Positions 1 to 6,857 of a DNA stretch of 11,383 bases are shown one piece after another (the first letter of the stretch is position 1; every line of letters begins with the position of its first letter). Where the stretch lies: contig JBAZSR010000122.1 of the NCBI GenBank assembly GCA_041662295.1, positions 1 to 11,383 on the forward strand. The letters run 5' to 3'. The notes beneath the pieces are model-generated. The model did no database searches. It had not been told where the DNA came from and saw only the letters and a list, made by a program, of their open reading frames with translations. The position numbers were made by a program, and so were the translations under genes. Source of the DNA: JACQWX01 sp041662295 (lineage in GTDB: Bacteria > Elusimicrobiota > Elusimicrobia > UBA1565 > UBA9628).

Positions 1-1627
1 CGTCAACGGCCGCAGGCTTCTTCGCGGCAGGGGCGGCTTTGGCCTTCTTCGGCGGCTTGGCCTTGCGGCCGCGGGCCGGCCTCCTGGACTGGGAAGCCGT
101 CCCGATGGTGATGCCCTTGACCAGGGACTCGGGAGAGTCCACCCCGCCCGCGCCGTCTACGAGGTCGGCGGGAGGGGGCCCGGCCGGGGCCTTCTCCACC
201 GCGATGTCGCCTTCGCCCGCCGCGGCCCGGGCGGAGGCGCGGCTGGGGACGGACCCGGCGAGGGAGATCCAGCGGTGGAGGGTGCGGGAGCGGTTCTTGC
301 CGTCCGTGGCCGTCAGCACGCACTCGTAGCGCCCGGCCGGCATGGGATCCCCGAAGTAGCTCTTGCGGCCGTTCCAGTAGATCTGGTGGAAGACGGGGCC
401 CGAGCCCACGACGTCGTTCAAGGGGGCGAGGTCCTCCCCCTCTTCGAGCGAGGGCCGGAGCAGGCGGAACCTCCAGGAGGCCAGGCCGGACGGAGGCTCA
501 AGCACGGAGAACTCGATGATGGAGCCCTCTCCCCGGGAGGCGTCGATGCGCTCGGGGTGGACTCCGAGCGAGACCGTGGGACCCGCGTCGTGGGCGGCCT
601 CACCCTCCATCACGAGGTCGAGGGGCTTGTTATAGACAAAGAGGAGGATGATGCCTTTGAATTCCCTTAGAGACTTGGGGACCTCGACCTGGTTGGAGAG
701 GAGGTTGACGCGCACGCGGCCCGGGGAGATGCCCGCGGTGTACAGGTGGGCGCTGATGCCCATGGTGCGGCGCATATCGAGGACCTTGGGGTCGCCGATG
801 GCGGCGCCCTCGGGCATGATCAGGAGCTGGGCGTTCTTGAGGGCGTAGACCACGCCGGTGACACCCTCGAGGACGGGCTTGGCGGTCTTCTTGAACGCGA
901 TCCCGGACTGGAACAGGACGGGCGTCGGGACGCCGATGCCCTCGGGGTCCCCGCCAGGGCCGAGCACGACCCGGACGTCCTCGATCGCGCGGAGCTTCTC
1001 GAGGCTGCTCGTATAGACCGCGCGGATCTTGGCGCGGATGTCCTTCTCGACCGCTTCGCGGCTCGGCTTGCGGATCCGGGGCGCCTGCGCTTCCTCCTGG
1101 GGCTCTTCCTCTTCGTCGGGTTCGACGGCCGGGGCCTTGCGGCGCCGTGGTTCCGGGGCCACCATGCGGGGCGCGTCGGGCTCGACGACGACCTCGGGCC
1201 CGGGCGGGATCGACTGGGCCCGGACCGGCGCGGAGGCCGGAGCGGCCGCGGCTTGGGTCTGGACCTGCGTCCGCCGGGCAGGAGCCTTGGGGGAGACGAC
1301 CGCGGGCCGAGGCTCATCCTCGGGCTCGAGCTGGGGGGCGAACCCGACGGGGACTTCCCTGCCGGCGCCGCCTTCGGTGTTGAGCCGCTGTGTGATCAGG
1401 TTGATGTACTCGTTGGCCAGCGGCCGCTCCGAGGCTTCCCCTCGCATGAGCACGTCCATGAAGCGGTCCATGGCCTGGCCGTCCTCGCCGCGCTCGTAGA
1501 ACATGATCCCCAGCTTCATCTGCCGGCTGAGGGTCCGCTCTTGGGCGGCGCAGGGGGCTCCTGCGACGAGCAGGCCCAGGCCCAACGCCTGGGCGCATGC
1601 CAGAAGCCTCCAAGCCGACCTCTTCAT
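1..1627 (-). CDS. Exported protein with degenerate OmpA-like domain, FlgD-like segment and basic tail (3' end off window)
   Basis: The reading frame is open from ATG at 1627 to the left edge: 542 codons with no stop, so the C-terminus is missing. Residues 1-28 form a signal peptide (MKR, hydrophobic core, cleavage near PCAA|QE). A short helical segment that could be one TPR-like repeat follows at about 30-75 (MKLGIMFYERGEDGQAMDRF). Next comes a Pro/Ala/Glu-rich linker to about 190, including an acidic run near 171. Residues 237-331 look like a divergent OmpA/MotB-type peptidoglycan-binding domain: VLFQSGIAFKKTAKPVLEGV, then RR at 286-287 where the family has its conserved RR, then TAGISPGRV. 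The usual GHTD motif is not recognisable. Residues 416-441 (IYWNGR...PAGRYECVLTATD) match the FlgD-like/T9SS-type Ig signature. The tail is Lys/Ala/Pro-rich. It follows the Wzy-TPR gene by 41 nt and is probably cotranscribed. No strong Shine-Dalgarno is seen; an in-frame GTG lies three codons upstream. The function is unknown; an envelope scaffold is my inference. Confidence 0.85.
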   Translation of the reverse strand, partial: MKRSAWRLLACAQALGLGLLVAGAPCAAQERTLSRQMKLGIMFYERGEDGQAMDRFMDVLMRGEASERPLANEYINLITQRLNTEGGAGREVPVGFAPQLEPEDEPRPAVVSPKAPARRTQVQTQAAAAPASAPVRAQSIPPGPEVVVEPDAPRMVAPEPRRRKAPAVEPDEEEEPQEEAQAPRIRKPSREAVEKDIRAKIRAVYTSSLEKLRAIEDVRVVLGPGGDPEGIGVPTPVLFQSGIAFKKTAKPVLEGVTGVVYALKNAQLLIMPEGAAIGDPKVLDMRRTMGISAHLYTAGISPGRVRVNLLSNQVEVPKSLREFKGIILLFVYNKPLDLVMEGEAAHDAGPTVSLGVHPERIDASRGEGSIIEFSVLEPPSGLASWRFRLLRPSLEEGEDLAPLNDVVGSGPVFHQIYWNGRKSYFGDPMPAGRYECVLTATDGKNRSRTLHRWISLAGSVPSRASARAAAGEGDIAVEKAPAGPPPADLVDGAGGVDSPESLVKGITIGTASQSRRPARGRKAKPPKKAKAAPAAKKPAAVD

Positions 1628-1668
1628 CGGGCTCACGCTAATAGGTTTAAGCTATCCGCATTACTGAT

Positions 1669-4284
1669 TTATTGCGCCTTGCCGAGCACCGCGAGCCCGG
1701 CCCTGGCGTCCGCGTTGCCGGGGTCGAGCGCCAGGATGGCCCGGAGCTCCCGGGCCGCGTCCTCGGTGCGGCGCAGTCGCATGTAGGCCCGGGCGAGGTT
1801 CAGCCGGCTGCCGAGGAGGCCCGGGTCGCGGCGGGAGGCCCACTCGAGGTGCTCGAGCGCGTCGGCGTCGCGGCCCAGGGCGAGCAGGACGGTGCCAAGC
1901 ATGAAGCGGGCCTTGGAGGACTCCGGCAGGGCCGCCGCGGCCTGGCGCGCCAACGCCAGGGACTGCTCGGAGTAGTCCCTCCGGATCAGCCGGGTCTCGA
2001 GCTCCCGCAGGCCGTCGAGGGCCTTCAGGACCGGGGGCGGCCCTCCCCCCGACCGCCGGGACACGGTGCGCAGGTTGCTCTCCGCCACGCGCAGGTCCGG
2101 GCTGAGCTCGAGGGCCCGGACATAGGCCTTCTCGGCCTCGGGCCAGCGGCCCTTGTTGCTCATGACGAAGCCGAGGTTGTTCCAGTGGTTGGGGTTGCGC
2201 GGGAAGAACCGCAGGGCCTTATCGAGCAGGCGCTCGGCCTTGTCGATCTGGAGGTTCGAGCCCTGGAGGTAGAGCGCGCTCAGGGCGGTGTAGATGTCCG
2301 GGGAGATGGGGTTGATGGCGAGCGCGGTGTGGTAGTAGGGCTCAGCCTCCGCGGCCTGCCCTAGACGGGAACTCTTGATGGTGCCGAGGTTGAAGTATAT
2401 CTCGTCGTAGCCCGCGTTGGCCTTGAGAGCGTCGGCGTAGGTGCGGTCGGCGTCCGCAAAGCGCTCGACGCGGGCGTAGGCGTTGCCGAGCTCGTAGATA
2501 GCGTTGACCTCGCGCGGCCCCCAGTCTTTCGAGCGCTCGAGCTCCTTGACCGCCGCGGCGGCCGAAGCGCCCCGCAGGATCTTGAAGCCCTCGAAGTAGT
2601 GCGCCTCCCGGAACCAGGTGCAGACCCAATACCAGCAGATCGCCAGGAGGAGCGCGCTCCCGATCCAGGCGCCGGCCTTCACGCCCGCCGAGGGCCCTGC
2701 GGTCCGCCAGGGACGGTCCTGAGGGAAGACCGTGCCTGCGGCGGCTCCCGCCGCCCACCAGAACATGAAGGCCGGCATGGCGAAGTGGAGGCTGACGTTG
2801 AGGAGGTTGTCCACCAGCATCCCCCCCACGCCGCAGGCTGCGGCCAGTCCCAGGGTCTCGCGCATGCCCCGGCACGAGCGCCAGCGGGGCCCGAGGCTCC
2901 GGAAGTACGTCGCCCAAAGCCAGAACAGGACTCCGAGCCCGGCGATCCCCGTCTGGGCCCAGACCTCCATGATCTCGTTGTGGGAGTTGTTCGCGTGGGT
3001 GCGCATGGTGTGGAAGAAGGCGAAGGCGTCGAGGAGTCGGCCCTGGTAGAACGGGTAGAAGAGCTCGAAGAGGCCGAACCCCTTGCCGGTCACTGGGTTC
3101 TCCGCTCCCATCAGCCAGGAGCAGGTCCAGATGAGCAGGCGCTGGTGGAACGGGCTGTAGTAGCCGTCGGCCTGGCTGAAGGTCTTGATCTCCGTGAGGC
3201 GTCCGACCACGCTGGGGTGGTAGGAGCCCGCGATCCGGCTCTCGGGCCAGAAGGCCACGATCGCGAGCGTGAGTCCGGCCAGGAGCCCGGCCGCGCGCGG
3301 CGCCTCGGCGATCCTCGCCCGGACGTCCTTCGAGAGGCCGAGGAGCGCCAGGGCGGCCGCGGTCCCGGCCCAGGACGAGCGGGTCAGGCTCGCGAGGACC
3401 GCGGTCCCCATGATCAGGAACAGGGTTCCGTAGGCAAGCCTGCGGCCCAGGGTCCTGCTGTGGACGAAGAGGACCGCGGCCAGCGGCATGAGCACGACGT
3501 TGAAGGAGGAGAGGAAGTTCGGGTTGCCGAACGTCGAGACGGACCGGCCGCCGTAGGGGTTGAGGATGCTCGGCCAGATGAACTCCACGTTGAAGTACTG
3601 GAGCACGCCGTAGGCGGAGGCGAGGAAGCCGGCGGTCAGTGCCAGGTGGAGGTAGTCCGCGGTCCGACCGAGGCGCGAGAGCCACGCCGCGCCGCCGAAG
3701 CCCACGGCCCACAGGAAGGCGCCGTAGCCGTCCCAGACCTGGGACGCGATGCCTATCGGCGCCCGGGCCGAGCGCATCTGCGGGAACAGCGCCCAGAGCC
3801 CGCCCCAGACCAGGGCGAAGGCGGCCCAGGACAGGATCGGGTACTCGTCCCAGGCCGGGTCCTTGGCCCCGGGCTTGGCCTTGGCCGGAGACGCGGCGTC
3901 CCGAACGGCCTCTTCCCGGCAGAGAGCCGCGGCCAGGAAGAACGGGAGCACGGCGTTGACCAGGGAGAAGATGCCGATCCGGGCCCCCTCGCTGAGCATG
4001 GACGGACGGAAGAAGGCCCCGTGGCCGACAAAGGCCACGCCCCAGCTGAGAGCCGCGACCCCGGCTGCCGCGGCCAGGGGCACGTCCGCCATGGTCCGAG
4101 GCAGGCGCAGGGGTCCGCCGCAAGCGGCGCCGGTCAGGAAGTGGATGGCTGCCGCGGCGCAGATCAGGATGTTGAGGAGGCAGATCTGGGTGACGTAGGG
4201 GTTGCGGGTCAGGTTCGTGAAGAACAGGAGCGGGGTCACGAAGAAGCAGGCTACGATGAGCAGGTGTCGCAGGCGGGCGGTCAT
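1669..4284 (-). CDS. O-antigen ligase/polymerase-like (Wzy/WaaL family) membrane protein with C-terminal TPR domain
   Basis: This is an 871-residue protein. Residues 1-560 are a polytopic membrane domain with roughly 12-15 hydrophobic segments, the last at about 538-559. Family marks are TFGNPNFLSSF near 251, LTRSSWAGT near 300, a large soluble loop (about 347-437) with RLLIWTCSWLMGAENPVTGKGFG, and HANNSHNEIMEVWAQTGIAGL near 430, where His435 is the expected catalytic-type residue. Residues 588-864 carry about six or seven TPR repeats (for example NHWNNLGFVMSNKGRWPEAEKAYVRALEL), broken by a Gly/Pro linker near 745. Family members transfer or polymerise undecaprenyl-linked glycans on the periplasmic side. 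Whether the acceptor here is lipid A, a polysaccharide chain or a protein cannot be told. I chose ATG 4284 over the in-frame TTG at 4332 because that TTG is the -35 box of a good promoter. No clear Shine-Dalgarno precedes ATG 4284. Confidence 0.88.
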   Translation of the reverse strand: MTARLRHLLIVACFFVTPLLFFTNLTRNPYVTQICLLNILICAAAAIHFLTGAACGGPLRLPRTMADVPLAAAAGVAALSWGVAFVGHGAFFRPSMLSEGARIGIFSLVNAVLPFFLAAALCREEAVRDAASPAKAKPGAKDPAWDEYPILSWAAFALVWGGLWALFPQMRSARAPIGIASQVWDGYGAFLWAVGFGGAAWLSRLGRTADYLHLALTAGFLASAYGVLQYFNVEFIWPSILNPYGGRSVSTFGNPNFLSSFNVVLMPLAAVLFVHSRTLGRRLAYGTLFLIMGTAVLASLTRSSWAGTAAALALLGLSKDVRARIAEAPRAAGLLAGLTLAIVAFWPESRIAGSYHPSVVGRLTEIKTFSQADGYYSPFHQRLLIWTCSWLMGAENPVTGKGFGLFELFYPFYQGRLLDAFAFFHTMRTHANNSHNEIMEVWAQTGIAGLGVLFWLWATYFRSLGPRWRSCRGMRETLGLAAACGVGGMLVDNLLNVSLHFAMPAFMFWWAAGAAAGTVFPQDRPWRTAGPSAGVKAGAWIGSALLLAICWYWVCTWFREAHYFEGFKILRGASAAAAVKELERSKDWGPREVNAIYELGNAYARVERFADADRTYADALKANAGYDEIYFNLGTIKSSRLGQAAEAEPYYHTALAINPISPDIYTALSALYLQGSNLQIDKAERLLDKALRFFPRNPNHWNNLGFVMSNKGRWPEAEKAYVRALELSPDLRVAESNLRTVSRRSGGGPPPVLKALDGLRELETRLIRRDYSEQSLALARQAAAALPESSKARFMLGTVLLALGRDADALEHLEWASRRDPGLLGSRLNLARAYMRLRRTEDAARELRAILALDPGNADARAGLAVLGKAQ

Positions 4285-4305
4285 GGCGATGGAAAATCCC
4301 GCAGG

Positions 4306-4332
4306 ATTATACAGAATATAAGCCAGCGTCAA
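4306..4332 (-). promoter_or_regulatory. Sigma70-like promoter for the Wzy-TPR gene
   Basis: On the minus strand TTGACG (4332-4327) is followed after 15 nt by a perfect TATAAT (4311-4306). The stretch is AT-rich within GC-rich surroundings. Transcription would start near 4299, about 15 nt before ATG 4284. The 15-bp spacing is short of the usual 17, so strength is uncertain. It would let the surface-glycan genes be transcribed independently of hypE. Confidence 0.5.
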
Positions 4333-4387
4333 CGTCCCTTGTCCGATCAGAGACGGCCGGATCCATTTTCGAGAGCCGTCGTGGAGC

Positions 4388-5443
4388 TCAGCAGATCCGG
4401 GGGAGCTGTTCGCCGCTGAGCATGTCCACGATGCGGCTGGCGCCGATGCGGCTGCGGAGCACGACGCTCGGCCGGCCTTCGGGCCCGACCCTGCCGATGA
4501 CGGTCGCGCCCGCCGCCTCGGGCCGCGACCGCATGGCCGCGACCGCGGCCTCGGCTTGGCTCCCCGGCACGAAGGCCGCGCAGCGGCCCTCGTTGGCGAC
4601 GTAGAAGGGGTCCAAGCCCAGCATCTCGCAGGCGCCCAGCACGTCCTCGCGGACCGGGACCGCGGCCTCGTCGAAATCGAGGCGCACGCCCCGGGACTCC
4701 GCGATCTCCACGAGGCAGGTGGCCAGGCCCCCTCGCGTGAGGTCGCGCAGGGCGTGGATCTCCACCTTCGCGGCGAGCAGGGCGTCGACGACGCCGTTGA
4801 GGGGCGCCGAGTCGCTCTCGATCGAGGATTCGAAGGAGAGCCCCTCCCGGACCGCCATGACGGCCATGCCGTGCCGGCCCACGTCCCCGCTGAGCACGAT
4901 CGCGTCCCCGGGCCGCACGCTCGAGGGAGCGACGACCAGGTCGTGCTCGATGAGGCCGATGCCGGACGTGGTGATGAAGAGCCCGTCGCCCTTGCCGCGG
5001 CCCACGACCTTGGTGTCGCCGGTGACGAGGCTCACCCCGGCGCGTTGCGCCGCGGCTTTCATGGAGGCCACGACCCGGCTTAGGTCCGCCACCGGGAGGC
5101 CCTCCTCCAGGATGAAGGCCGCGCTCAGGTGAAGGGGCCGGGCCCCGCACATGGCCAGGTCGTTGACCGTGCCGTGCACGGCCAGCGAGCCGATGTCCCC
5201 TCCGGGGAAAAAGAGGGGCGAGACGACGTAGGAGTCGGTCGTGAAGGCGAGGCGCGCCCCCCCGACGTCGAGGACCGCCCCGTCGTGACGTGCCTCGAGC
5301 ATGGGGTTGGAGAAGGCGGGCAGGAAGACCCGCTCGATGAGCCCGTGGGTCAGGCGCCCTCCTCCGCCGTGGGCGAGGAGGATGTTCGGATGATCGGAGA
5401 GGGGCGCGGGGCAGACCGGGCCCTGCACTTCGGGCTTCTTCAT
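4388..5443 (-). CDS. hypE: Hydrogenase maturation protein HypE (carbamoyl dehydratase)
   Basis: A 351-residue protein of the PurM/AIR-synthase fold, normal in length for HypE. It takes the carbamoyl group from HypF on its C-terminal cysteine and dehydrates it with ATP to a thiocyanate, the source of the CN ligands of [NiFe] hydrogenase. The C-terminus is the diagnostic LPRIC with Cys351 last. Other motifs are AHGGGGR (24-30), FTTDSYVVSPLFFPGGDIG (68-86), GTVNDLAMCGA (91-101), GDTKVV (142-147), GDVGRHGMAV (186-195), LRDLTRGGLA (232-241) and NEG (284-286). The ATG overlaps the hypD stop as ATGA. An AGGAG box at 5450-5454, 6 nt upstream inside hypD, fixes the start. A longer in-frame extension to 5725 lies within hypD and is not used. 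Confidence 0.97.
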   Translation of the reverse strand: MKKPEVQGPVCPAPLSDHPNILLAHGGGGRLTHGLIERVFLPAFSNPMLEARHDGAVLDVGGARLAFTTDSYVVSPLFFPGGDIGSLAVHGTVNDLAMCGARPLHLSAAFILEEGLPVADLSRVVASMKAAAQRAGVSLVTGDTKVVGRGKGDGLFITTSGIGLIEHDLVVAPSSVRPGDAIVLSGDVGRHGMAVMAVREGLSFESSIESDSAPLNGVVDALLAAKVEIHALRDLTRGGLATCLVEIAESRGVRLDFDEAAVPVREDVLGACEMLGLDPFYVANEGRCAAFVPGSQAEAAVAAMRSRPEAAGATVIGRVGPEGRPSVVLRSRIGASRIVDMLSGEQLPRIC

Positions 5444-6543
5444 GACGGGCTCCTGGGATCGAGACGGCGGTAGCGGTGGTAGGCGGCGCAGGCGCCTTCG
5501 GAGGAGACCATGGTGGCGCCCAGCGGGTGCTCGGGGGTGCAGGCCGCGCCGAAGGCCGGGCATTCCGGCGGCTTCTTGAGGCCCTGCAGGATGAGGCCGC
5601 TGAGGCACTCGCCGGACTCCTCCACCGAGAGCTCGGCCACGCCGAAGCGGTGCTCCGCGTCGAAGCGGCGGTAGGGCTCCGTCAGCCCGAGGCCGCTGGC
5701 CGGGATGGCGCCGATGCCGCGCCACTTGCGCGGCACGACCTTGAAGACCTCCCGGATGAGCTCGCGGGCCCCGGGGTTGCCCTCGCGCCGGACCGAGCGG
5801 CTGTACTGGTTCTCCACCTGGGCGCGTCCCTCCTCGAGCTGGCGCACGGTCATGAGGATGCCCTGGAGGATGTCGAGCGGCTCGAAGCCCGTGACCACGA
5901 TGGGGACCTTGAAGCGGGCGGCCAGGGGCTCGTACTCGGCGAGGCCCATCACGGCGCAGACATGGCCGGCCGCAAGGAAGGCTTGGACCCGGTTGGACGG
6001 CGAGGACAGCACGGCCTCCATGGCCGGCGGCACGAGCACCTGCGAGACGAGCATCGAGAAATTATCCAGCCCGAGCGCCCGGGCCTGGTGCGCGGCCATG
6101 GCGTTGGCCGGGGCCGTGGTCTCGAAGCCGATCGCGAAGAACACGACCTGGAGCGAGGGGTTCTCCTTGGCGAGCTTGACCGCGTCGAGCGGGGAGTAGA
6201 CGATGCGCACGTCGCCGCCGGCCGCGCGCACGGAGAAGAGATCCCCCCGCGTCCCGGGGACCCGCAGCATGTCCCCGAAGGAGGTCAAGGTCACGCCGGG
6301 CATGCCGGCGATGGCGACCGCCTTGTCGATGAGCTCGACCGGGGTCACGCACACGGGGCAGCCCGGGCCGTGCACGAGCGTCAGGCTCTTGGGGAGGAGC
6401 TCGTCCACGCCGTACTTGATGATGGCGTGGGTCTGGCCCCCGCAGATCTCCATGATGGTCCAGGGCCGGACCGCCGCGTCCGCGAGCGCCTCGGCCAGGC
6501 GGCGAGCCGCGTCCGCGTCCCGGTATTCCGAAAGGTATTTCAC
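5440..6543 (-). CDS. hypD: Hydrogenase maturation protein HypD
   Basis: A 367-residue iron-sulfur protein that forms the HypC-HypD complex on which Fe(CN)2CO is assembled. Visible motifs are CGGQTHAI with Cys34, GPGCPVC with Cys62 and Cys65, GFETTAPANA (139-148), GHVCAVMG (193-200) and PIVVTGFEPLDIL (214-226). The C-terminal [4Fe-4S] ligands are Cys313 (GECLSG), Cys328 (PPECPAFG), Cys335 (AACTPEHP) and Cys352 (EGACAAY). The set is complete, so it should be functional. The start is GTG at 6543, preceded by GAGGAG at 6568-6573 or so, within a hairpin. Initiation further upstream would only translate hypC sequence out of frame. It lies 4 nt after hypC and overlaps hypE by 4 nt, so it is tightly coupled to both. 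Confidence 0.97.
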   Translation of the reverse strand: MKYLSEYRDADAARRLAEALADAAVRPWTIMEICGGQTHAIIKYGVDELLPKSLTLVHGPGCPVCVTPVELIDKAVAIAGMPGVTLTSFGDMLRVPGTRGDLFSVRAAGGDVRIVYSPLDAVKLAKENPSLQVVFFAIGFETTAPANAMAAHQARALGLDNFSMLVSQVLVPPAMEAVLSSPSNRVQAFLAAGHVCAVMGLAEYEPLAARFKVPIVVTGFEPLDILQGILMTVRQLEEGRAQVENQYSRSVRREGNPGARELIREVFKVVPRKWRGIGAIPASGLGLTEPYRRFDAEHRFGVAELSVEESGECLSGLILQGLKKPPECPAFGAACTPEHPLGATMVSSEGACAAYHRYRRLDPRSPS

Positions 6544-6547
6544 TCTT

Positions 6548-6856
6548 TCACTCTCCTCCCCCGCGGGGAGGAGAGTAGTCGTGGGGGCCGATGCCGTTGT
6601 CTGAAGGTTTCTCCTCTTTTGCCGCGATCTCCCCCAATTGCCTGAAATACTCCAGCGTCCGCGCGGCCTCTTCCTCGTCGAGAACGCTGAGCGCGAACCC
6701 GACATGGACGATGACATAGTCCCCGACCTTGGCTTCGGGGACGTAAGCCAGGCACGCCTCCTTGACGGCGCCGCCGAAGCTCACGCGCCCGGTCCGCGCC
6801 AGGGGGTCGCTCCCCTCCTGGATGCTGAGGATCCTGCCCGGCACCGCGAGACACAT
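6548..6856 (-). CDS. hypC: Hydrogenase maturation chaperone HypC/HybG
   Basis: A 102-residue small chaperone that carries the iron atom with HypD and then delivers Fe(CN)2CO to the hydrogenase large subunit. It starts with the hallmark MCLAVPG; Cys2 is the catalytic residue after Met removal. DYVIVHVGFAL places the conserved His at residue 51. The acidic helix LDEEEAARTLEYFRQL (59-74) is usual. Residues from about 75 to 102 are longer than in most HypC proteins and end YSPPRGGGE, encoded by a GC-rich palindrome. That tail is probably not part of the fold. The ATG lies 1 nt after the hypF stop (TAGTATG). A purine-rich AAGGGGGAA precedes it inside hypF. A much longer in-frame extension to 7189 lies inside hypF and is not used. 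Confidence 0.96.
   Translation of the reverse strand: MCLAVPGRILSIQEGSDPLARTGRVSFGGAVKEACLAYVPEAKVGDYVIVHVGFALSVLDEEEAARTLEYFRQLGEIAAKEEKPSDNGIGPHDYSPPRGGGE
6550..6576 (-). promoter_or_regulatory. Hairpin at the hypC end containing the hypD ribosome-binding site
   Basis: A perfect 12-bp inverted repeat with a 3-nt loop: ACTCTCCTCCCC, GCG, GGGGAGGAGAGT on the minus strand. The 3' arm contains the GGGGAGGAG ribosome-binding site of hypD, and its end overlaps the hypC stop codon (TGA at 6550-6548). In mRNA the site would be paired unless ribosomes finishing hypC open it. Translational coupling is inference. The structure is seen directly. Confidence 0.7.
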
Positions 6857-6857
6857 A

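Noticed and set aside
746..1786. Plus-strand open frame of 346 codons at the left side
   Set aside because: The opposite strand carries an uninterrupted frame with signal peptide and recognisable domains; this frame has only Gly/Asp/Arg-rich filler.
4352..4380. Inverted repeat GACGGC/GCCGTC after hypE as a terminator
   Set aside because: Only six base pairs with a 17-nt loop and no T-run; too weak to call.
2599..4419. Long plus-strand open frame of 606 codons opposite the Wzy-TPR gene
   Set aside because: The product is low-complexity Gly/Arg/Glu/Pro sequence with no family motifs. It is the antisense shadow of a well-supported gene in GC-rich DNA.
5444..5725. N-terminal extension of HypE into hypD
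   Set aside because: The extension is an Arg/Pro/Gly-rich shadow of hypD, and a good ribosome-binding site precedes ATG 5443.
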